64,000 nucleotides of DNA from Sphingomonas sp. 1F27F7B (lineage in GTDB: Bacteria; Pseudomonadota; Alphaproteobacteria; Sphingomonadales; Sphingomonadaceae). This document shows positions 19,520-28,318 of this stretch, piece by piece (positions within the stretch are counted from its first letter, which is position 1; the number at the start of each line of letters is the position of its first letter). The notes under the pieces are model-generated. The model was not told where the DNA came from. It made no database searches and saw only the letters and a list, made by a program, of their open reading frames with translations. Location of the stretch: positions 124,001 through 188,000 of the forward strand of contig NZ_SCMK01000006.1 in assembly GCF_005503355.1 (NCBI RefSeq), given 5' to 3'. The position numbers were made by a program, and so were the translations under genes.

Positions 19520-19551
19520 GACTCAATGTTAAGTATACTGAACATAGAGTC
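19520..19551. promoter_or_regulatory. 32-bp near-perfect palindrome, candidate operator
   Basis: Outer arms GACTCAATGTT and AACATAGAGTC match at 10 of 11 positions, and the centre contains the 8-bp palindrome AGTATACT. The whole site is AT-rich compared with its surroundings. It lies 26 bases upstream of the membrane protein-XRE pair and about 70 bases upstream of panB on the other strand. Autoregulation by the XRE protein is the simplest reading. Confidence 0.6.
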
Positions 19552-19618
19552 AAGTCATTCGAACTGGCGTGCTGCTCGGTGCTGGCGGGCGGTGGGCGGA
19601 GACGCTAGAGAGCCGAGC

Positions 19619-20476
19619 ATGTCGCACGTCACCATGGATACGGCCACGAGCCGTGCAAACCCGACCCCCGCTCCGATGAAGCGGCTCACGGTCCCCTCGA
19701 TTCGCGATCGCAAGGGCAAGGATCCGATCGTGATGCTCACAGCCTATACGACGCGGATGGCGCAGCTGCTCGATCCGCATTGCGACGTGCTGCTGGTGGG
19801 GGACAGCCTGGCCCAGGTGATCTACGGCCTGCCCTCCACGCTGCCGGTGACGCTGGAGATGATGATCGCGCACGGCGCCGCGGTGGTGCGGGGCAGCTGG
19901 CATTCGCTGGTGGTCGTCGACATGCCCTTTGGCAGCTATGAGCAGGGCCCCGAACAGGCCTTCGCCTCGGCGGCGCGCGTGCTGGCGGAAACGGGCGCCG
20001 CCGGTGTGAAGATGGAGGGCGGCGAGACGCTGGCGCCCACCGTCGAATTCCTCACTCGGCGCGGCATTCCGGTGATCGGGCATGTCGGCCTCACGCCGCA
20101 GGCGGTCAACGCGCTCGGCGGCTATGGCGCGCGGGGCCGGAGCAACGCGGAACATGCCCAGATCCTCGACGATGCGCGGGCGATCGCTGCCGCCGGGGCG
20201 TTCGGCATGGTGGTGGAAGGCGTGGTCGAGACGCTGGCCAGGGAGATCACCGCGGCGGTCTCGTGCCCGGTGATCGGCATCGGCGCATCGGCCGAGTGCG
20301 ACGGCCAGGTGCTGGTGATCGACGACATGCTCGGCATGTTCGAGCGCACTGCCCGGTTCGTGAAGAAATATGACGATCTCGCCGGCCGTATTTCCGCCGC
20401 GGTTGAAACCTATGCCGCCGATGTTCGGTCGCGGGCCTTCCCGGGGCCCGATCAGGTCTATGCGCCGCGGGATTGA
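19619..20476 (+). CDS. panB: 3-methyl-2-oxobutanoate hydroxymethyltransferase
   Basis: PanB makes ketopantoate from alpha-ketoisovalerate using methylene-tetrahydrofolate, the first committed step to pantothenate and Co[46 protein letters not shown] and [15 protein letters not shown] are diagnostic, and the length of 285 residues fits. The start at 19619 was preferred over the in-frame upstream extension, which crosses the operator; ATG at 19634 is also possible. No panC or panE is adjacent. Confidence 0.96.
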   Translation: MSHVTMDTATSRANPTPAPMKRLTVPSIRDRKGKDPIVMLTAYTTRMAQLLDPHCDVLLVGDSLAQVIYGLPSTLPVTLEMMIAHGAAVVRGSWHSLVVVDMPFGSYEQGPEQAFASAARVLAETGAAGVKMEGGETLAPTVEFLTRRGIPVIGHVGLTPQAVNALGGYGARGRSNAEHAQILDDARAIAAAGAFGMVVEGVVETLAREITAAVSCPVIGIGASAECDGQVLVIDDMLGMFERTARFVKKYDDLAGRISAAVETYAADVRSRAFPGPDQVYAPRD

Positions 20477-20552
20477 CGGGCTACCGAGCGCTCTGTTGAT
20501 TCCCGCGCGGCACGATCAGGTTCGCGCCCGCTAGAGACGCATGGAGTAGATT

Positions 20553-21263
20553 TTGGCGCTTCCCCCCTCCGGCACCACAGACGAAGCCTTCCTGCGCGAA
20601 GTCGACGAGGAATATCGCCGTTCGCAGATGCTCGGCATCTGGCAGAAATATGGGCGCCTGATCGTCGGTGCCGTCGTGGCCGGGTTCATTGCCCTTGCCG
20701 GTTTCCTGTTCTGGCAGCATCAGAGCGTTTCCGCCGCGGGCCAGAAGGGCGAGCAATATGACGCGGCCCTGCGCGACATCGAGCAGAACCAGTTCGACAA
20801 GGCGAACCCGGTGCTCGCCAAGCTCGCCGCCGGCGGCACCAATGGCTTCGCCGCAATGTCCGCGATCATCGAGGGCAATCTGCTGGTGCAGAAGAAGGAT
20901 GCGAAGGGCGCCGCCGCCAAGTTCGCCGGGGTTGCCGGCAACACTGCCTATGCCAAGCCCTATCGCGACTATGCGCTGCTCCGCCAGACGTCGGTGGAAT
21001 ATGACACGCTGAAGCCGGAAGTGGTGGTCTCGCGCCTTCAGGGGCTCGCCAGGCCGGATTCGGCCTGGTTCGGCAGTGCCGGCGAGATGGTGGCGGCCGC
21101 GCAGATCAAGCTCGGCAAGCGCGCCGAGGCGGGCAAGCTCCTGCAGCAGATCGCCCAGGGCGGCGACAATGTGCCGGATACGACGCGGCAACGCGCGGTT
21201 CAGCTGGCGAGCGTATTGGGGATCGACGTCCTCGATCAGTCTAAGGAAAAGCAGGCTAAATGA
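20553..21263 (+). CDS. YfgM-like tetratricopeptide membrane protein
   Basis: TDEAFLREVDEEYRRSQMLGIWQKYGR is followed by one membrane helix (about residues 32-54) and a periplasmic TPR-like region, the layout of YfgM, a partner of SecYEG and PpiD in envelope chaperoning. It starts with TTG, with GGAG about seven bases upstream; the next ATG would remove conserved N-terminal sequence. It overlaps bamB by four bases, and der follows, as in the yfgM-bamB-der order of other proteobacteria. Confidence 0.85.
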   Translation: MALPPSGTTDEAFLREVDEEYRRSQMLGIWQKYGRLIVGAVVAGFIALAGFLFWQHQSVSAAGQKGEQYDAALRDIEQNQFDKANPVLAKLAAGGTNGFAAMSAIIEGNLLVQKKDAKGAAAKFAGVAGNTAYAKPYRDYALLRQTSVEYDTLKPEVVVSRLQGLARPDSAWFGSAGEMVAAAQIKLGKRAEAGKLLQQIAQGGDNVPDTTRQRAVQLASVLGIDVLDQSKEKQAK

Positions 21264-22582
21264 ACAATAAGCTGAGGGTGGCTGGGGCCCTTGCGGCACT
21301 CGCGCTGGCTAGCGGCTGCGGGGTGATCAAGGGGCAGGGCAAGAAGACGCCCGTGCTCGGCGAGCGCGTTCCCATCCTGATGTCCGAGAACGACATCACC
21401 AGCGACAAGTCGCTGGCGAATGTCGACGTGCTCGTGCCGGAGGCGGCAGTGAACGCGGACTGGAACCAGCCGGGCGGCAATGCCGCCAAGGCGATGGGCC
21501 ATCTCGCCTTGTCCGCCACGCCCTCGCAGGTCTGGAGCAAGGAGATCGCCAAGACCTCCAAGAAGGAGCGTCTCGCCGCTTCGCCGGTGATCGCGGGTGG
21601 CAAGCTGTTCGTGATGGACACTGACGGCCAGGTCCATGCGCTCGCCGCCGACACCGGTGCCGAGCTCTGGCGCGCCGCCACCGTCAAGGCTGATAGCAAC
21701 AAGACCGCGCGCTTCGGCGGCGGCGTCAGCGTCTCGGGCGAGCATGTCTTCGCTACCAACGGTCTTGGCGATGTCGTGGCGCTGAAGGTCGCCGACGGCA
21801 CCGAAGTGTGGCGCAAGCGCCCCGGTGGCCCGCTGCGCGGCGCGCCGTCGCTCGCCAACGGCAATGCCTATGTCGTCACGCAGGACAACCAGCTCTTCGT
21901 GATGAGCCAGGAAAATGGCGATGTCAGCTGGACCGCGTCGGCCAGCCTCGAATCGCAGGGCGTGTTCGGCGTGGCGGCGCCGGCTTCGGCGCAGGGCACG
22001 GTGATTGCCGGCTTCTCGTCGGGCGAGCTCAATGCCTATCGCTACGAGAATGGCCGCTCGCTGTGGAGCGACGTGCTCTCGCGCAGCAGCATGACCACTT
22101 CGGTCTCCTCGCTGTCGGACATCGATGCCGAACCGGTGATCGACCAGGGCCGCGTCTATGCCGTGGGACAGGGCGGCCGCATGGTCGCGATGGACATCGC
22201 CACCGGCAACCGCATGTGGGAACAGAACATCGCCGGCATCTCCACGCCCTGGGTGGCGGGGGAATGGCTGTTCGTGGTGACCGACGACGCCCGGCTGCTG
22301 TGTCTTTCGCGTACCAGCGGCAAGGTGCGCTGGATCTCGCAGCTCAAGCGCTACAAGAACGACAAGAAGCCCAAGGACCCCTGGGGCTGGGTCGGCCCCG
22401 TCCTTGCCGGCGGCAAGCTGATCCTGGGCAATACCCGGGGCGAGCTGGCCTTCGTATCGCCGGCTGACGGCAGCGTGAGCTCGACGATCGAGCTGAAATA
22501 TCCGATCTCGCTCCAGCCGGTAGTGGCAAACAACATGCTCTACATTCTGGACGACCGCGGGCGCCTCACTGCGTTCCGCTGA
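21260..22582 (+). CDS. bamB: Outer-membrane assembly lipoprotein BamB
   Basis: BamB is the beta-propeller lipoprotein of the BAM complex that inserts outer-membrane barrels. The signal peptide ends in ALASGC with Cys20. Eight-bladed propeller repeats follow (GGKLFVMDTDGQVHALAADTGAELWR, NGLGDVVALKVADGTEVWRKRPGG and similar PQQ-like blades). It is 440 residues, slightly longer than E. coli BamB. It overlaps the YfgM-like gene by four bases. Confidence 0.93.
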   Translation: MNNKLRVAGALAALALASGCGVIKGQGKKTPVLGERVPILMSENDITSDKSLANVDVLVPEAAVNADWNQPGGNAAKAMGHLALSATPSQVWSKEIAKTSKKERLAASPVIAGGKLFVMDTDGQVHALAADTGAELWRAATVKADSNKTARFGGGVSVSGEHVFATNGLGDVVALKVADGTEVWRKRPGGPLRGAPSLANGNAYVVTQDNQLFVMSQENGDVSWTASASLESQGVFGVAAPASAQGTVIAGFSSGELNAYRYENGRSLWSDVLSRSSMTTSVSSLSDIDAEPVIDQGRVYAVGQGGRMVAMDIATGNRMWEQNIAGISTPWVAGEWLFVVTDDARLLCLSRTSGKVRWISQLKRYKNDKKPKDPWGWVGPVLAGGKLILGNTRGELAFVSPADGSVSSTIELKYPISLQPVVANNMLYILDDRGRLTAFR

Positions 22583-22602
22583 TTTAGTGTCCCGGCCATG
22601 GC

Positions 22603-22640
22603 AGGCGGGCGGGGCCGAAAGGCCTCGCCCGTTGCTTTTT
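22603..22640 (+). terminator. Terminator-like hairpin between bamB and der
   Basis: GGCGGGCGGGGCC and GGCCTCGCCCGTTGC form a stem around a GAAA loop, followed by five T residues. It could end or attenuate transcription before der, 54 bases upstream of the der start. Confidence 0.7.
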
Positions 22641-22693
22641 GGGGCGCCATGCCGTTTTCCTGACCGAACCACGTCGACAAGAGTCTTCACGCC

Positions 22694-24064
22694 ATGCCAC
22701 TGCCCATCGTCGCCATCATCGGCCGGCCGAATGTCGGCAAATCGACGCTGTTCAACCGGCTGGTCGGCAAGAAGCTCGCGCTGGTCGACGATCAGCCGGG
22801 CGTGACCCGCGATCGCCGCGAGGGCGATGCGAGCCTGCTCGGGCTCGAGTTCCGCATCATCGACACGGCGGGATATGAGGACGAGGACGCGGCGACCTTG
22901 CCGGGCCGGATGCGCCAGCAGACCGAGGCGGCGGTGCAGGACGCCGATGTCGCGCTGTTCCTGGTCGATGCGCGCGCCGGCGTGACGCCGCTGGACGAAG
23001 AGATCGCGCGCTGGCTGCGCTCCACCGATCGCCCGATCGTGCTCGTCGCCAACAAGGCCGAGGGCCGCGCGGGCGAGACCGGCGTGATCGAGGCGATGGC
23101 GCTGGGCTTTGGCGATCCGGTGCAGCTCTCCGCCGAGCATGGCGAAGGCATGGGCGACCTGTTCGAGGCACTGCTGCCGCATGTCGAGCGCGAAGAGGAG
23201 GACGTCGAGGAAGAGGATCCCGATAACCCCAATGCGCCGCTCAAGCTGGCGATCGTCGGCCGCCCGAATGCGGGCAAATCGACTCTGGTGAACCGTTTCC
23301 TGGGCGAGGACCGGATGATCACCGGGCCGGAGGCCGGGATCACGCGCGATTCGATTGCGATCGATTGGGAATGGGAGGATTTCGAGGGCAATATGCGCCC
23401 GGTCCGCCTGATCGACACGGCGGGCCTGCGCAAGAAGGCTCGCGTCGAGGAGAAGCTGGAGAAGCTGTCGGTCGCCGATACGCTGCGCTCGATCGATTTC
23501 GCCGAAGTGGTGGTGCTGCTGCTCGACGCCACCCGCGGGCTGGAAGTGCAGGACCTCAAGATCGCCGACCGCGTGCTCCAGGAAGGTCGCGCGCTGATCA
23601 TCGCGCTCAACAAATGGGATGTGGCCGAAAATGCCTCCAGCCTGTTCAACGGCGTGAAGGGCGCGTTGGACGAGGGGCTGGCGCAAGTGAAGGGCGTGCC
23701 GCTGCTCACGGTCTCCGCGGCGACGGGGAAGGGGCTCGACACGCTGATCGACGTTGCCTTCAAGACGCGCGAGGCCTGGTCGCGCCGCGTCTCCACCGGC
23801 CAGCTCAATCGCTGGTTCGAGCGCGCGATCGAAGCGAATCCGCCGCCCGCGCCCGGCGGCAAGCGGATCAAGCCCCGCTATGTCACGCAGAACAAGACGC
23901 GTCCGCCCAGCTTCGTCCTGTTCGGTACCCGCGTCGATCTGCTGCCGATGAGCTATCAGCGCTATCTGATCAACGGCTTGCGCCGCGAATTCGATTTCGG
24001 TGCGGTTCCGGTGCGGCTGACGCTGCGGGCGCCGAAGAATCCGTTCGACCGCGATAAGGAATGA
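22694..24064 (+). CDS. der: Ribosome biogenesis GTPase Der (EngA)
   Basis: Der has two consecutive GTPase domains and a KH-like C-terminal domain and acts in late 50S assembly. The first P-loop GRPNVGKSTLFNRL is at about residues 10-23 and the second GRPNAGKSTLVNRFLG at about 190-205. DTAGYED and DTAGLRKKARV are the G3 motifs, and NKAEG and NKWDV the G4 motifs. It is 456 residues. Between the G domains is a short acidic linker (EREEEDVEEEDPD). Confidence 0.98.
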   Translation: MPLPIVAIIGRPNVGKSTLFNRLVGKKLALVDDQPGVTRDRREGDASLLGLEFRIIDTAGYEDEDAATLPGRMRQQTEAAVQDADVALFLVDARAGVTPLDEEIARWLRSTDRPIVLVANKAEGRAGETGVIEAMALGFGDPVQLSAEHGEGMGDLFEALLPHVEREEEDVEEEDPDNPNAPLKLAIVGRPNAGKSTLVNRFLGEDRMITGPEAGITRDSIAIDWEWEDFEGNMRPVRLIDTAGLRKKARVEEKLEKLSVADTLRSIDFAEVVVLLLDATRGLEVQDLKIADRVLQEGRALIIALNKWDVAENASSLFNGVKGALDEGLAQVKGVPLLTVSAATGKGLDTLIDVAFKTREAWSRRVSTGQLNRWFERAIEANPPPAPGGKRIKPRYVTQNKTRPPSFVLFGTRVDLLPMSYQRYLINGLRREFDFGAVPVRLTLRAPKNPFDRDKE

Positions 24065-24174
24065 GAATCCAATCGCTTCCGTAACGATCCTGATCCCAAA
24101 TCAACTCTGTGTTTACACACGGGCGATACCCTTTGGGGGACGCTCTGGAGGGTGCGGAGTAGGGGAATGAAGCG

Positions 24175-24585
24175 ATGACCGGCAATGTGCAGCTGGTGAA
24201 CTGGGACAGTTTTTCGCAGGCTCGGGCCGAGCTCGGCGCCAATTTCGTGCGCATTCTCGGCTATTTCCGCGAAGACGGCGTCAAGTCCGTCGCGCGGATC
24301 GAGGAGGCGATGCGCGCGAACAACGCCGCCTCGATGGTGATTCCCGCGCATACGCTGAAGGGCGAATCGCGCCAGTTCGGTGCCGATCCGCTGGCGGACC
24401 TGGCCGAGACGATCGAAATGAGCGCCCGCCTGTGCATGGAGCGGCAGGACACGCCGACGGACGTGCTCGAACATGTCGTGCAGCTGCGCCCGCTCTTCGA
24501 AGCGACGCTGGCCCTGCTGGAACGCGAATCGAACCCGCTGGTGGAGCGCCGTCCGGTGTTCGGCCGGCGCTCGCTCGCGGGCTGA
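24175..24585 (+). CDS. Stand-alone Hpt phosphotransfer protein
   Basis: The 136-residue protein is a single histidine phosphotransfer domain: AHTLKGESRQFGA places the phosphorylatable His59 in the HxxKG context, surrounded by a four-helix bundle. Such proteins relay phosphate between hybrid kinases and response regulators. No kinase or regulator gene is adjacent, so its partners are unknown. The Arg-rich tail (residues about 124-136) lies outside the domain. Confidence 0.85.
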   Translation: MTGNVQLVNWDSFSQARAELGANFVRILGYFREDGVKSVARIEEAMRANNAASMVIPAHTLKGESRQFGADPLADLAETIEMSARLCMERQDTPTDVLEHVVQLRPLFEATLALLERESNPLVERRPVFGRRSLAG

Positions 24586-24594
24586 CGGCGGACC

Positions 24595-25077
24595 CTAGCT
24601 CGCCTCGGCCGCCTCGCTGTTGAGCTGGATATAGTTCTCAAGCCCCATGCGCGCGATCATGTCGAACTGCTTCTCCAGCGTATCGACATGCTCTTCCTCG
24701 CTTTCGAGGATATGGGCGAACAGGTCGCGCGAGACATAGTCGCGCACGCTCTCGCAATGCTGGATCGCGTCGCGCAGCAGCGGGATTGCCTCCATCTCCA
24801 CCGCCAGGTCGGCCTTGAGGATCTCCTCCACCGTCTCGCCGATGCGCAGGCGGCCGAGCAGCTGGAAATTGGGCAGGCCGTCGAGGAACAGGATGCGCTC
24901 CGCCAGCTTGTCGGCATGCTTCATCTCGTCGATCGATTCGTGGCGCTCGAGCTCGGCGAGCTTGGTGATGCCCCAATTGTCGAGCAGCCGGTAATGCAGC
25001 CAATATTGGTTGATCGCGGTAAGCTCGTTCTTGAGCGCCTCGTTGAGATAATCGAGGACCTTGGGGTCGCCCTTCAT
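24595..25077 (-). CDS. bfr: Bacterioferritin
   Basis: Bacterioferritin stores iron as a 24-mer with heme between subunit pairs. All di-iron ligands are at the E. coli positions: Glu18, Glu51, His54, Glu94, Glu127 and His130. The heme ligand Met52 is also present. The 160-residue length fits. Its upstream neighbour on the same strand is bfd, 105 bases away, the usual functional pair. Confidence 0.97.
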   Translation of the reverse strand: MKGDPKVLDYLNEALKNELTAINQYWLHYRLLDNWGITKLAELERHESIDEMKHADKLAERILFLDGLPNFQLLGRLRIGETVEEILKADLAVEMEAIPLLRDAIQHCESVRDYVSRDLFAHILESEEEHVDTLEKQFDMIARMGLENYIQLNSEAAEAS

Positions 25078-25182
25078 GTCGCGTGCCTCTGTTGTATTTT
25101 CAGGCAGCGATCATAGGCGCGCGGGTTCGCCTTGGACAGTCAAAAAATGGCTGATTTCTGCGGCTTTCGGCTGTTGCGAACG

Positions 25183-25353
25183 TTACGCAGCAGCACGTTC
25201 CTGGGCGATGATCTCGCGTGCGAACGGCACGCATTGTCCGCATTTGGCCTGGCAGCCGAGCGCCCGATAGGCCTGGCAGGCACTGGTCGCGCCTTCGCGC
25301 GCGGCCTCGCGCACCTCATGTTCCCGAAGAGCATTGCAAACGCAGACGACCAT
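25183..25353 (-). CDS. bfd: Bacterioferritin-associated ferredoxin
   Basis: Bfd reduces and mobilises iron from bacterioferritin under iron limitation. The 56-residue protein has the [2Fe-2S] ligand pattern Cys4-x-Cys6 and Cys38-x2-Cys41 in the BFD-like fold (VCVCNALREHEVREA...CQAKCGQC). The start MVVCVCN is preceded by GAGGG; an extension upstream to 25407 is rejected because it crosses the promoter. Two extra cysteines (26 and 34) are present. Confidence 0.93.
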   Translation of the reverse strand: MVVCVCNALREHEVREAAREGATSACQAYRALGCQAKCGQCVPFAREIIAQERAAA

Positions 25354-25389
25354 CGAACCCTCACGACTCTCAAGGGAGGAAGTAGGGCT

Positions 25390-25430
25390 ATTGACACTGA
25401 TTCGCAAGACTATTGCGAGGCACTCGCATT
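25390..25430. promoter_or_regulatory. Candidate iron-responsive operator of bfd
   Basis: TCGCAA and TTGCGA (25402-25418) are inverted half-sites. CTCGCAT lies next to them, and on the - strand the run TTGCGAATCAGTGTCAAT resembles alphaproteobacterial Fur-type boxes. It lies 40-75 bases upstream of the bfd start. The regulator's identity is inferred from similarity and from the gene's function. Confidence 0.45.
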
Positions 25431-26657
25431 ACTATCTTGTGCGCTTCCGCGAATCGGCTGGAAGCGCCCGCGCGCCAGGCTGCGCCACAGCCATTCGAAC
25501 GGGCCGAATCGGAAATGGTCGAGCCAGGCCCTGGACCAGAGCAGGATCAGCGCCCAGATCCCGAGAACCACCGGATAGAGCTGCCAGCGGGTCAGCTGCC
25601 CGTACCAGCCCAGCCCATAGCCGTAGAAGAGCGAGGTGCAGATCAGGCTGGTGGCGAGATAGTTGGTGAAGGCCATGCGCCCCGCCGCGGTGAGGCGGGT
25701 GGTCAGCGCGCCGCCCGGGCGGGCGAGGAGCAGGATCAGGCAGATCCATCCCGCGATCATCGGCGGGCGGACCAGCGCGGTAAGCGGCAGCATCGCCGCG
25801 ACCACGCAGATATCGAAGCCCGAATGCCATTGCCACCATGCGAGCATGGCATAGGCGGGCAGGCCGATCCCCCAGCAGACGGCCAGCCAGCGGCGATAGC
25901 GTGCCCGGGTCCATTCGCCGCGCAGCATGCCGCTGCGGAGCGCCGCCATGCCGAACAGCATGTAGCCGAGCGTCTCCGGCCCGAAGAAGACGAGCAGCGC
26001 GATCAACTCGCTGCCGTCCTCGTGCAGCCGATTGGCCAGGAGCGTGCCATAGCTGCCATGGTGCAGGGCGAGATCGCGTGCGATATTGGCTGGAGCCGGG
26101 ACGCCGAAGGACTGAGCGTAGCCGCGAAGCTCGGAGGCGTTCGGTGCGCTCGCCTGCAGCTGGACGATGGTGAGCGGGATGGTCGCGAACAGGAGGGCAC
26201 CGGCCAGCGCGAGCATCGTGCCGAGCACCAGCAGCCGCGGGACGGGCAAGCCGCGCATCGCATAGGCGATCATGCCGATCATGGCATAATGGGCGAGGAT
26301 GTCGCCGTGCCAGACCAGGAACAGATGGGCGAGGCCGAAGACGAGCAGCCAGGCCATGCGCCGGTAGTGTGCGCCGGCCGGGCTGCGTCCGCTCGCTTCG
26401 GCGCGCCCGATCACCAGCAGAAGCGATGCGCCGAACAGGAAGGAGAAGAGCCCGCGCATCCGCCCGTCGAACAGGACGAAGTTGATCGCCCAGGCCGCCA
26501 GGTCGGCGCCGTGCCAGCCGCCATAGGCGCGCGGGTTCACATAGGCGGCCTCGGGCATGGCGAAGGAAAGGATGTTGAGCAGCAGGATGCCCAGCACCGC
26601 CACGCCGCGGACCACATCGAGAGAAGCGAGCCGGGTGCCCGCGGCGGAAGGGGGCAT
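25410..26657 (-). CDS. DUF418 family membrane protein
   Basis: The 415-residue polytopic protein begins with the family signature RLASLDVVRGVAVLGILLLNI and ends with the DUF418 domain (FTNYLATSLICTSLFYGYGLGWYGQL), as in YeiB-like proteins related to acyltransferase-3 membrane enzymes. About ten to twelve membrane helices are visible. The substrate is unknown. Its ATG follows directly on the stop of the upstream membrane protein gene, so they are one transcript. The bfd promoter overlaps its 3' end. Confidence 0.88.
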   Translation of the reverse strand: MPPSAAGTRLASLDVVRGVAVLGILLLNILSFAMPEAAYVNPRAYGGWHGADLAAWAINFVLFDGRMRGLFSFLFGASLLLVIGRAEASGRSPAGAHYRRMAWLLVFGLAHLFLVWHGDILAHYAMIGMIAYAMRGLPVPRLLVLGTMLALAGALLFATIPLTIVQLQASAPNASELRGYAQSFGVPAPANIARDLALHHGSYGTLLANRLHEDGSELIALLVFFGPETLGYMLFGMAALRSGMLRGEWTRARYRRWLAVCWGIGLPAYAMLAWWQWHSGFDICVVAAMLPLTALVRPPMIAGWICLILLLARPGGALTTRLTAAGRMAFTNYLATSLICTSLFYGYGLGWYGQLTRWQLYPVVLGIWALILLWSRAWLDHFRFGPFEWLWRSLARGRFQPIRGSAQDSNASASQ

Positions 26658-27101
26658 TCAGCGCCGCGCGGCGACGAGTGCGATCGGGATGCCGACCAGC
26701 ACGATGTGGCAGAAGAGCTGAGTCGCGATCGTCTGCAGGCCGAGATGCGGGAAGATGCCGGGCCAGCGCAGCGGCAGCACGACCAGGTTCATCACCGCCC
26801 AGGTGGCGACGCCATAGCCGACGCCCGCGGTCACGCGCCGCGCCTTGAGCAGGGGCAGCCGATCGGCGGCAAGGACGAAGACCGCCGCCATCACGGCCAT
26901 GATCGCGAAATGGACCGCCAGCCCCAGCGCCGCGCCGCCCGCGCCCCAGGACGTCGCGCCGGGAAAGGGGCCGCTGGCGACACCGCGCAGCATCGCGTCG
27001 GGCGTGCGCCCGGCCCGGAGCGAGAGGATCGCCGCCGCGCCGATGTCGAGCGTGCCGGCGACGAGGGCGGCCACCAGGATTCTGCGTCCGGCTTGAATCA
27101 T
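26658..27101 (-). CDS. Hypothetical four-helix membrane protein
   Basis: The start MIQAGRRILVAALVAGTLDIGAAAIL was chosen because the longer frame to 27200 runs Arg-rich and antisense-like through the nitroreductase end. The 147-residue protein has four hydrophobic segments and the sequence GYGVATWAVMNLVVLPL. I do not recognise a characterised family. It is immediately followed by the DUF418 gene with no spacing. Confidence 0.7.
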   Translation of the reverse strand: MIQAGRRILVAALVAGTLDIGAAAILSLRAGRTPDAMLRGVASGPFPGATSWGAGGAALGLAVHFAIMAVMAAVFVLAADRLPLLKARRVTAGVGYGVATWAVMNLVVLPLRWPGIFPHLGLQTIATQLFCHIVLVGIPIALVAARR

Positions 27102-27135
27102 GTCGCTTGTCCTCCCCGCGCTTCTGGCGGGGACG

Positions 27136-27804
27136 CTACATCCAGGAACTGATCTCCTCCAGCGGCTTCTTTGCCGCCCCGGCCACCGGGATCGTGGCAT
27201 CGGCGGCCGGGTGGCCGGCGACGATCAGCATCAGCGGCTTCTCGCTGTCCGGACGGCGGCAGACACGGTTGAGGAAGCGCATCGGCTTGGGCGTGTGGAC
27301 CAGCGTGGCGATCCCGGCGGTGTGCAGCGTGGCGAGCAGGATCCCGGTGGCGATGCCGACGCTCTCGATGACGTAATAGTTGCGCGGCACGACCTCGTCA
27401 TCGGCAAGGCGCCGGGCGAAGATGGCGATCAGCCAGGGGGCTCTCTCGAGAAAGGGCTTGTCTGCATGGGTGCCGAGCGGGCGAACCGCGTCGAGCCAGG
27501 ACCTGGGCGCGCGGCTGGCGTAGAATTGGCGCTCCTCCTCCTCGGCCGCGACCCGGATCGTCGCCTTGGCCGCCTCTCCCTCGATCGCGCAGAAATGCCA
27601 GGGCTGACGATTGGCGCCGCTCGGTGCCGAACCCGCGGCCCGCAGCGCCGCCTCGATCACTTCGCGCGGTACGGGGCGCTCGGAGAAGGCGCGGCAGCTG
27701 CGGCGTGTGGCCATTTCAGCGAGGAAGGCCTGGGCCCGCTCGACTCGCGCATCATCGCTCAATTCCGGATAGGGCTGCCAGGGCAGCGCTTCATGCTCGG
27801 CCAT
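27136..27804 (-). CDS. Nitroreductase family protein
   Basis: FMN-binding features are visible: [44 protein letters not shown] at about residues 33-76, and [19 protein letters not shown] later. The sequence is closest in type to the iodotyrosine deiodinase/BluB-like branch of nitroreductases. It is 222 residues from ATG. Physiological substrate unknown. It is part of a - strand series downstream of DUF3052 and purL. Confidence 0.88.
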   Translation of the reverse strand: MAEHEALPWQPYPELSDDARVERAQAFLAEMATRRSCRAFSERPVPREVIEAALRAAGSAPSGANRQPWHFCAIEGEAAKATIRVAAEEEERQFYASRAPRSWLDAVRPLGTHADKPFLERAPWLIAIFARRLADDEVVPRNYYVIESVGIATGILLATLHTAGIATLVHTPKPMRFLNRVCRRPDSEKPLMLIVAGHPAADATIPVAGAAKKPLEEISSWM

Positions 27805-27872
27805 TACCACGCTCCCGGGCCGCTGATGCCACCGGTGTCTCGGGGCGGGCAATCCGGTTTTCCCCGTAGCGC

Positions 27873-28280
27873 TCAGCGGTTTTCCCTGCGGATCACCAGC
27901 TTGAGGCCCGACCATATCCGGTCGACTGCGCAGACCTTGATGTCGACCAGGCCCTTGGGCAGCGCGACTTCGCGGATCACGTCCTCGGTGATGTCGGTCT
28001 CCATTCGGGCGGCCTTTTTGGGCCAGGAGACCCAGATGAAGCCGTTGCGGTCGATCAGCGCGAGCAGTGCGCCGAGTTCGTGTTCCAGCTTCGCCCGCTC
28101 GGTGACGAAGATGTGCGCTGCCTGCAGCCCGGCACAGGCGGCGGCATATTCCTCGACCCCCAGCCCCCGGGGATCGATTTCGGCACGGACGCTCTCCGGC
28201 ATGCCGTGGAACCAGCTGCGCATGCCGGGCTTGAGCCCCAGTTTCTTCGCGAGCGGCGTGCCCGAATAGCCAGCGGTCAT
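27873..28280 (-). CDS. DUF3052 family protein
   Basis: The sequence MTAGYSGTPLAKKLGLKPGMR, the TERAKLEHELGALLALIDRNGFIWVSWPKKA core and the VDIKVCAVDRIWSGLKLVIRR end match the DUF3052 family of uncharacterised bacterial proteins (135 residues). GGAGG lies seven bases before the ATG; a GTG one codon earlier also exists. It sits 38 bases downstream of purL on the same strand. Confidence 0.8.
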   Translation of the reverse strand: MTAGYSGTPLAKKLGLKPGMRSWFHGMPESVRAEIDPRGLGVEEYAAACAGLQAAHIFVTERAKLEHELGALLALIDRNGFIWVSWPKKAARMETDITEDVIREVALPKGLVDIKVCAVDRIWSGLKLVIRRENR

Positions 28281-28318
28281 CACTGGACCTCCTCATTGCC
28301 GGCCCGGCACGCCGAACT

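Noticed and set aside
25413..27152. 579-codon + strand frame across the DUF418 and neighbouring membrane genes
   Set aside because: Composition is charged and repetitive, while the - strand frames show clear membrane helices and family motifs.
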